In this document: positions 56,641-64,000 of the stretch, piece by piece
Position numbering within the stretch: the first letter of the stretch is position 1
Layout of the letters: each line of letters opens with the position of its first letter
Assembly: GCA_963576735.1 (NCBI GenBank)
Contig: OY755170.1
Span: forward strand, 26,086,875 to 26,150,874
Length of the DNA: 64,000 nt
Source: Bedellia somnulentella
Lineage: Eukaryota > Arthropoda > Insecta > Lepidoptera > Bedelliidae
Direction: 5' to 3'
Position numbers and translations under genes: made by a program
The notes under the pieces: model-generated
What the model saw: only the letters and a program-made list of their open reading frames with translations
Database searches by the model: none
Told to the model about the DNA's origin: nothing

Positions 56641-59276
56641 TAGTATTGTTCTGAAGACCCAAATAACGCACTTAGTCAAATCAGAACAGTAATTTTATAA
56701 GTTTTACATCAATATCAAGGGTATTACCTTGTCGTGCCTGTGGCCAATAAATACCCTTTAAATTTAACTGAGCTTATTGTTAAAACTATATTTCATCTCA
56801 CTGTGTCACCGACTGTCGTCATATTTGTGTTACAAACGAAGCAAACATATCACTTTGATGGTTATAAGTTTGCAATATATCTCGTTGACCTAATTGTTAT
56901 TCTTAATGCTTATAGATTAAAGTTTGTTGTATAATACGAATTCAAAATATAAGGTAAAACAAGATTCTTAATTGGAAGATATTTTTAAAGCTTTCGTTTA
57001 ATACATTGGATAGTGACTGGATATTTAAGTTTGACCAATTTTATATCGAGTTCTCTGATATTATATGTATTAACAGGAAATAGTGTCTAATATCGTGTGT
57101 TTGATTGTTCTGTTAATGTAGTTTTCAATAAGTGTTGCATGTACTCTTGTTTATTCGCTTGAAATTGGGAAGACGAGCTATCTTCTTAAGCTCCCTACGA
57201 ACGTTTGATTTAGCGCAGCTTCTGTCACGTAATATTGTTCTAAATGGAGTGAATGATTTTGTGCCGAGTGAATGAATGTATTTCAATCTTTGATTTATAT
57301 TTGGTATTTCTGTTGCCTTTTTTACTCTTAAAACCACTTTTGCTGAAAGATTTATGTAACTGTCTAGCTTTATATAAGCTATATGTAAATCACACAGAAT
57401 GGAAAAGCTTTGAAAACATTGTGGGTCCAAACAAATTATGAATTGTAAAAAAAAACTCATCTTGTTTTAAGATTCAATTAAAGACACTTTTATGTGTTTT
57501 CAGTATTTTTGACTAATGATTTGTTAATATTTTGTCCGGCTTATATAAATACTAAATGACGTGGGATCTTATGTGTCATCCGAGACGAAAATGGTAACGC
57601 CTACGCCCCTAAGCTCTTGTACGTGTTGGCAAATAACGTTTTTGTATTAAAAATGGACCTTTTCAGAATTCACAATTGTGATTTAAATATGACAGTATTT
57701 TACAAATATACAATTTAGAAATATTATAACTATTAAAACATGTGGTTTCCTCGCTATCCACTTCAGTATTCTGTAATCACTGTAAAGATAATTATTATAA
57801 GACTGGCGTTTTAGAAACACGATTTCAGTCATAGTTTAATGTTGTCTTTTTAATATATAAAATTTCTCCATTACTTACAAGAGCCATTAACGTGTCAATT
57901 TTTCAGCATCACTGGGACAGAATATAAATGTACATTTACGCCGTTGAAAATAATTCTCAATTTTGAAATGTCTCGGTGATGCCAAAACAGCACAGTTATA
58001 CTATTATACGGTTTTAAGACAAGGTGTGCACAATGTTTGGTCCCCCTGGTCAATTCTGTCAACTTATTATATTGTACTTCAAATTCATACCGCATGCGCG
58101 GAAACTATTGTATGTCAAACAAAGTGTCGATTAGACATTAATTGGTATGTATAGAGAATTCAAAATGGTATCTACTTGAAAAAGATGTTATTATTTTGAA
58201 ATATGTTATTTATAGTGTTACTCTGTTATTTTTCTGTACTACATAAAAAAAAACTTATTTATTTCCAGAGGTAAGCATTAATAAAATAAAGTTTCTTTAG
58301 TTTAATCTTTCTTTTATTCGATATCCTCTTAAACGTAGAACTACAAACTTGGATGCAGTACACGCCGCCCAAAATCTGAGCCTAAATCGACAATCAACAT
58401 GAGTATCCCACAAGAGATAATCCGTTTCTTTGTGTATCTACAATGCATATATCTCTTATATATTTCTTGATTACATACATACATACATACATATACTCAC
58501 GGCTATAAATCCCTAGAAGGGGTAGCCAGAGCTAAGGAATTAGAAATCCCTCAGCCATTTTTGGAAGTTGCGTGGGGAAAAGATGGTAAAAATAAAGGTT
58601 GTTGGTGATGGGTCTCCAACCGCATCGCCCAAAATTCCCTTAAAAAGCCCCAATACTGTTAGTCGCCTCTTACGCACACCCACCGGAAGAAATGGGGTAG
58701 TGCTATTCTAAGCCGACACTATACAGCATAGCCGACACTACACAGCATATTACATATCTAGTTATTTTGTTATTTATTTTCGTTGATTCAATCTATCATC
58801 CTCAGACCAACTAGAACGGGAAGCGCCTTCATCGAGGTTTCAAAAAAACTGCTAATTTTTGTGGGGGGCGATGGAGACTACATACGCCCCACACACACAC
58901 AGAAGTAAAACTAATTTTCGTCTTTACAGGCACTACAAGAATAAAAAAACAACGATACACTTATTTTCACAAATACTCACTTAATATTCCTGCCTGTACG
59001 CGACAAATAAACATTTGGAATTACATTACGAACACATAGGGCACAAAATAATAGGGCTACGGATCCTATAATAAATAATTTATCGACATCGATTAATTTG
59101 AATTAATGAATGATTGGAAAATCTTCTACTATGATTAAATCAAATAAAAAAGGTATTATCGTTTATTTATTTCACAGAATCTTCAAGAAATAATTGTTTA
59201 CTAAATAATGGTGGTACATGTTTAAAAAATTAGGAATATAGCTCGCGTCTTTACTATACATGTTAAGAGTTAAGAG
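56641..59276. other. 3' flank, one retroelement
   Basis: Besides the TATG-tailed element at 58471-58748 I see no gene, RNA or repeat. Overlapping small open frames around 57125-57460 and 57895-58154 lack family features. Confidence 0.5.
58471..58748 (-). mobile_element. full-length TATG-tailed element
   Basis: Tail CATACATACATACATACATA, then CTCACGGCTATAAATCCCTA through GGTGATGGGTCTCCAACCGC to GCCGACACTATACAGC, with the last 20 bases repeated once (GCCGACACTACACAGC). Confidence 0.85.
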
Positions 59277-59521
59277 CAGTGGTTCCTAACCTTTTCAATG
59301 TCACTACCCCTGTAAACAAGTATGGGAATTGAGTCAACCCTTAGCAAATTTTTAATAATTGAAATTGCACGTTTAGGTAAGAAGGAAAGTAATACATAAA
59401 TCATAGAGGTAACTGGTGTGAAGGTTGGTATGTTTTGCATTTGCAAGTTTAACAATGTTAGGTTCGGTTTCATTCAACGCACATTTCATGTCGTGCTCAA
59501 TATTCAGACGGTTTCTGGCAT
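59277..59521 (-). mobile_element. 3' end of a hAT transposon with transposase C-terminus
   Basis: The boundary CAGTGGTTCCTAACCTTTTC is typical of hAT terminal repeats. Reading inward on the minus strand gives RNRLNIEHDMKCALNETEPN then IVKLANAKH. This resembles the extreme C-terminus of hAT transposases (pattern NRLN.E.DM..AL...P.I..L). The rest of the transposase is not present, so it is a remnant. Confidence 0.7.
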
Positions 59522-60160
59522 TTGTTTTTAATGTACCAAGAGTTGGGAAACCATAAAATACCTCTTACAAGCAGCACTCCATTTTTTTTAATATATCGTC
59601 TTTTGGAAAGCAGCTAGTATAAGAGTATAAACATGTTTTTATGTTACATACATTGGTTTAATAAATCATTCATTAACTCACTCATTATAAAAATTATGTA
59701 TCGATAGGTGCCACATCTCCTTTACAATTTGTTATGTAAATAGGGTTACCATTAATTGAGATTTTTATATTGAAACATAAATAAAACATGTTAACTTTAT
59801 GTTTTTTAATTAATCATCACTTCAAATACTTAAACTAGTAAAAATTCGGAGGTAGGAGACGCAAACACTACTTAAACGTGTAAAAGAAATAAAGGATAGA
59901 AGAATTTCGCGCTGGCAGCCATTGACACGGTGGTGGCTCAATTGGCAGAGCGTCGGGGCGTATACCCGAGGTCGCGGGTTCGATTCCCGCATGTATCGAA
60001 ATTTTTCTTTCCTTTATTTATTCTTTATTTATTAGTTAAACTAGTTGATTTTTTTTTGGAATAAAATGTCAAAACATAGATATTTAATGACAAAAATTGC
60101 TCATAGATTTGTAGCAATATTATAGTTACTCTGAAGTAGTAAATACAGCAATTCATTAAC
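59522..60160. other. 3' flank with tRNA-like repeat
   Basis: Apart from the tRNA-like copy at 59935-60000 nothing was recognised. Confidence 0.5.
59935..60001 (+). repeat. tRNA-like repeat, copy 3
   Basis: GGTGGCTCAATTGGCAGAGC (D arm), CGGGGCGTATACCCG (anticodon stem and loop, C at position 33) and GCGGGTTCGATTCCCGC (T arm) form a plausible cloverleaf. The flanking AAATTTTTCTTTCCTTTATT is shared with the other copies. It is probably a dispersed tRNA-derived repeat, not a functional tRNA. Confidence 0.7.
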
Positions 60161-60649
60161 ATACCTACATACATATACTGACGGCTTTAAATCCCATAAA
60201 TGGGGTAGCCAGAGATTCAGAATTAAAAAAAATACAGACACTTTTGGAACTTAATTGGGGAAAGGCCGTAAAAATAAAAAGTATCGTTGGTGAAGGGTCT
60301 CCAACGGTAACATTTCGAAAATTCGAATATTTCAAATCCGAAATTCACTATTTCGAAAACTATTCACATAATTTACGTATCACAGATGCTTTATTTTCCA
60401 CAACCTCATTAGTACATAAATACATTTTCTAGAAGTATCACTTCCCAGAAAAACTAAAACCAGACTATTAAAATGATTTTTTTGCTTTTACCAACTATAT
60501 ATTTTACTATAATCTCATTTTTCCATAGGTTTAAAAGACCGAAGTAACTTTTTCTATAGTCTTACATATCGTAAATCTCTTTAACTAGATATTTTTTATG
60601 TTAGAAAAATTGTAAAAAATAGAACGCGGATGCATGCCTGTTTGAATGT

Positions 60650-60681
<32 letters not shown>

Positions 60682-61370
60682 CTCGTTTATTTATGTTACT
60701 TGTTGTTTATTTATTTATGTATACTTGCTTGCTTGTTTGCAAGCTTGGTTGCATGTAGGGGGGGTGCAGGGGGGCAGAGCCCCCCTGCTTGGGGGGGTCG
60801 GGGGGCGAAAGCCCCCTGCAGACAAAGAAAAGATAGGTTACATTCAGTTAGGTTAGGTTAGGTTAGATTATGTATAAAACGAGCGAGCGTAGCGCAGCGG
60901 AGCGAGCACCTAAATACCTGATGCATGATATACTACTAAGCGGGGTATACTACTTACTTAAAATATGCCTGCAAAATTATTCATAGCAGTAGGTATCATT
61001 CAATACATCTGTATTTCAAATATATGGAAAATGATTTTTTGGAATAGTGATTATTCGGAAAAGCAATATTGCGGAATTAAGGTATATCTGGTTTTCGATT
61101 CTATGGGAATCCGTTCTAGTGGTTAATCAAAATGATAGTAAACAAAAACAAAAACCAAACGATAATCTGGAATGTAAGAATATGGTATTTGAAATTTCGG
61201 TGAAACAATATTATGGCAATTAAAAAAAAGGCGATTAGTTTTCGGTAAAATAATATTCGGGTTTAAAAGTTTCGGATATACAGTATGTAACCGTATCGCC
61301 CAACAACCAGTCATAAAGCCTTACGGCAAGAAATGAGGAATTCTAAACCGGCACTACACGGCAAATTCAT
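60161..61370 (-). mobile_element. TATG-tailed element split by a ~970-bp insertion
   Basis: The 3' half (60161-60310) ends in GGTGAAGGGTCTCCAACG. The 5' half resumes at CGTATCGCCCAACAACCAGT (61291) and ends GGCACTACACGGCA. The intervening segment is therefore a later insertion. GTAAC occurs at both junctions (60307-60311 and 61286-61290), a possible target duplication. Confidence 0.7.
60312..61285. mobile_element. insertion rich in TTTCGAAA-type words with a G-rich hairpin core
   Basis: Both flanks are built from words such as ATTTCGAAAATTCG, AATATTTCAAATCCGAAATT and ATTTTCGGTAAAATAATATTCGG. The centre has a GATA microsatellite (60651-60680), perfect hairpins such as GCAGGGGGGC-AGA-GCCCCCCTGC (60766-60790), an AGGTTAGGTTAGGTTAG run (60850) and GAGCGAGCGTAGCGCAGCGG (60880). 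No coding frame. The class is unknown; I cannot assign it to a named family. Confidence 0.5.
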
Positions 61371-61433
61371 AAAGTAGCGTATTTAAAATAACGTATTTAA
61401 GTATTAATTTGTATGTCATTATCATATAGGGTA

Positions 61434-63818
61434 TATGGGTGAATATTTTATAACGGGCCAAATCGGGGCCCGGGGGATTTTTCTTATTTCCTAAGTAATG
61501 TTTGTAATAACATTAAAAACCTGAAATAAGTTTTATGTTCTACTTGCGCACCAAACTTTGGAGCTTTTCACAAGATTTTGATTAAGAGAAAATTTCAAAA
61601 ATAAGGGTAAATAGTCATTTTCCTGTCTGACATTCCAGATTCTTATGTTTACGCCATCAAAATTATTAACATGAATATAAATATTATGTTTGCGTTTTAA
61701 CATACTGAAGACAAAATATGTCATCTTAATTTCTGAGTATTTTTCATATAGTGCGTAATATTTTTTAGTATTCTTTTTTTAAAAAAAAGCTCTGGCGACA
61801 CTCTTGCGCGTCATTATCCTGTGTAAAGTTTGTTTGACGTTGATGCTTTATAAGCAAAATGACGGTGAGCCTGCCATAGTGCATGGTGTAGGTGCTACTT
61901 TACTAACCTCCGCCACGCCAACATGTTTCGCGTTTTCGTTTCCCTTTTCGGCAATAATCTAACTGAACCATGTGTTTTCCTGCCGTGACCGCCATTTTAG
62001 TCATTAGTCTGTCAGCAATTATTGTGATAAAAAATAGGTTATTACATGACTATTCACATTTTGAGGTGTTTTTACTTAAACTATCCTATACCTTAATTCA
62101 TTTTCCTCAATTTTCGCATGATTTTAGGTGTAAACTAAACTTTCATGTTAAATCCTCATTTTCCTGTCGTCATTTCCTGTCATAGTCATATCGGGAAAAT
62201 GACATCCAGCCAGGATTTTGACAAGTTACGGTTCCAATCAACAAGAAAAACTGCATAGTGCTATTTTTTTAAATTACTGTTATTGAACAATTAACGGTAC
62301 ATTTTTATGAATTTTAAGTATTGAAACAATGATTTACCCAAAATTGTATGGAAACACTAGTGAATGATTTAATTTAGCTGCTAATTTTGATGCTTGCTGG
62401 TTAACACATTAGTTATTAACTAACGATGAATTTAAGGTTCTATACTGCGTTCCCTTTCTTTCAGAGACATTAGATTGCCTATAACAAATGTTAATCAAAT
62501 CGCTTATGAACGTGCATAAATACATTAAGTTTTTCTAACATAGTACCAAATAAAAAGAAGACTCACGAAAAGACTAACACCTGCATTCACGATATTTGTT
62601 CAAATGAGGGTTGGCAGATACAGCTAAAATATGTGTAAGAGAGATTAAAAAACTCGTTTAAAAACTATCACAAGTTGTAAACACTACTACCACTATTTCG
62701 AGGATATACAGCATGAATAATGTATGAGCAACAATTTATCAGATATCACAAGCATTTACCAGGACACTTACAGAAAAAACATACCACTATCATTCCTAAA
62801 ATTTAAGACACATGCAATAAGAAGAGTGACAATGGTAATGCGGTAAATGGAGTACTGAATAGCAGTGCTTGGTGCATTTTTTATTCTTACACTTATGTAA
62901 ATGAATGTTAAAATGGCGAATGTTAGGCGTGGTAGAAGAAGCTTGAAAGCAGATTGAATGCAATAGAGATGAAATCTCTCAAATTGCATATTTGCCTAGC
63001 AGTGAAACACAAACAGCTCGTAAAAATAATAAAAGGTTATAGGATCGCCTAAAAAAATGTATGCTTCGTGAAAGGTGTGGTGTGAATAAGGATATACAGA
63101 CAACGGCAGATACTAGAGAAGGAGTTTAATTTAAAATCCATAAAAAAAGAAACTTAACGTAATGGGAAACTTTTCCATTCATAAGAAAGAAAGCAGCGAA
63201 AAAGAAAGCTTAACAAAATGGGGTTTTAAAACTAAGATAATATCCTGGAAAACCTCCCTATCTTTATTTAGATCCATATTTTTTTTCAAAAATGCATTTT
63301 TATTCTCACCTGGGTATATGTATATAAATAACAGCTAAAGAAATTACAAAAGGCATTCAGAAACAAAAACAAGTGACCAAAAGCCAATCCGTGAAATATA
63401 ACAAAGTCTAACTCAGAAAATAAATAAGAAATAATTTCTTGTAGAGGTCATGGTTTTATTTTTCATATATTTTAAAAACGGGAAGATAATCGAGAGTATT
63501 TTTCACATGAAATTAGTCAAGAATAAGCCTTAACGAAATTGTATCGCAGTTATAGAATAATTATATCAAAGATAGGGAAAAAACATATTGATTTACATGA
63601 TTATTGTCATTTTCCTGTGGGACGTGTCATTTTCCTGTATACTGAATTTATAAATTTGGTTAAAAGACAAATTTTCCATTAAACTTGCGGGTCTCAAACA
63701 TGTTTATATACGTAAATATATGCTCAATCTAAACATAATCATTAATTATAATAAAGTTACAAAAAATATTTTTTTAATATTGACCTGAATTTGCCCACTT
63801 ATAAAATATTCACCCATA
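61434..63818. mobile_element. 2.4-kb element with terminal inverted repeats
   Basis: The left end TATGGGTGAATATTTTATAA and right end TTATAAAATATTCACCCATA are exact reverse complements, and imperfect matching continues inward (CGGGCCAAATCGGG against CCTGAATTTGCCCAC). The interior has no long open frame. It repeats the word GTCATTTTCCTGT or a close variant near 61614, 62156, 62168, 63607 and 63627, and inverted near 62196. It looks like a non-autonomous DNA transposon of unassigned superfamily. Confidence 0.65.
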
Positions 63819-64000
63819 CCGAGTCTCGTGGGGAGTGCTCATTGAGTGAATATAATTTAATATGGCGAGAACTACAAAATTTTTGGGAATGCTCCGTTGT
63901 AACACCGCGCTGTTCACCCAGTGTAACAGCGGAGCATTTTTTTTCTTAACTAATTTTTCGTAACAAAAACAATCAATACAAAAATGTTATCATTACAGAA
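63819..64000. other. terminal flank with imperfect hairpin
   Basis: AATGCTCCGTTGTAACACCG (63890) and GTGTAACAGCGGAGCATTTT (63921) are imperfect inverted partners around a short loop. This may be the edge of another small element. Nothing else. Confidence 0.4.

Noticed and set aside
59935..60001. functional tRNA-Tyr gene
   Set aside because: Anticodon loop has C at position 33, the acceptor stem is mismatched, no intron as expected for tRNA-Tyr, and flanks are shared with two other copies.

Overview
The window is animal nuclear DNA, almost certainly from an insect and most likely a moth or butterfly. It is AT-rich, has split genes with GT-AG introns, and is crowded with short retroelements carrying TATG tails and with lepidopteran-type LINE ends. 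The species call is inference.

One protein-coding gene dominates, on the + strand: the insect orthologue of the myosin phosphatase targeting subunit (Mbs; vertebrate MYPT1/PPP1R12A family). Eighteen exons of the long form can be placed from 14292 to 54608 and their phases all agree. They sum to 2277 nt, giving 758 codons plus stop. The first coding exon, which should hold the PP1-docking motif and the first ankyrin repeat, is not visible and probably lies upstream. In order the gene encodes: ankyrin repeats (14292-21729), a low-complexity Ser/Pro/charged middle (22846-27724), the Rho-kinase site RRSTQGVTL (29145-29361), an insect linker (30814-34294), the second RRSTGV site (35119-35261), an acidic cassette (36452-36502), a coiled coil (47982-48146, 52126-52209) and a C-terminal leucine zipper.

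The 3' part looks like a switchable module. A separate first exon (46430-46933), with its own GC-rich promoter and start codon, joins in phase to the coiled-coil exons. It predicts a 279-283 residue small protein, in the manner of the vertebrate M20/M21 small subunits. Two terminal exons (52653-52751 and 54522-54608) encode alternative leucine zippers. A possible early terminal exon lies at 30001.

The most striking oddity is in introns between 17.9 and 25.6 kb. Five of six successive exons are followed by one or more intronic copies of their own 3' ends, usually with the 5' splice site. Other points of interest are a SINE whose target-site duplication doubled a splice donor (48.1 kb), a Skp1 coding fragment inside a SINE (41.4 kb), two NAGNAG acceptors, several hairpin or terminal-inverted-repeat elements, a 2.4 kb element with repeated internal motifs (61.4-63.8 kb), and hAT and LINE remnants.

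From 1 to 14291 the window is intron or upstream flank filled with repeats. From about 56.6 kb to the end it is 3' flank, again with repeats and no gene I can support.
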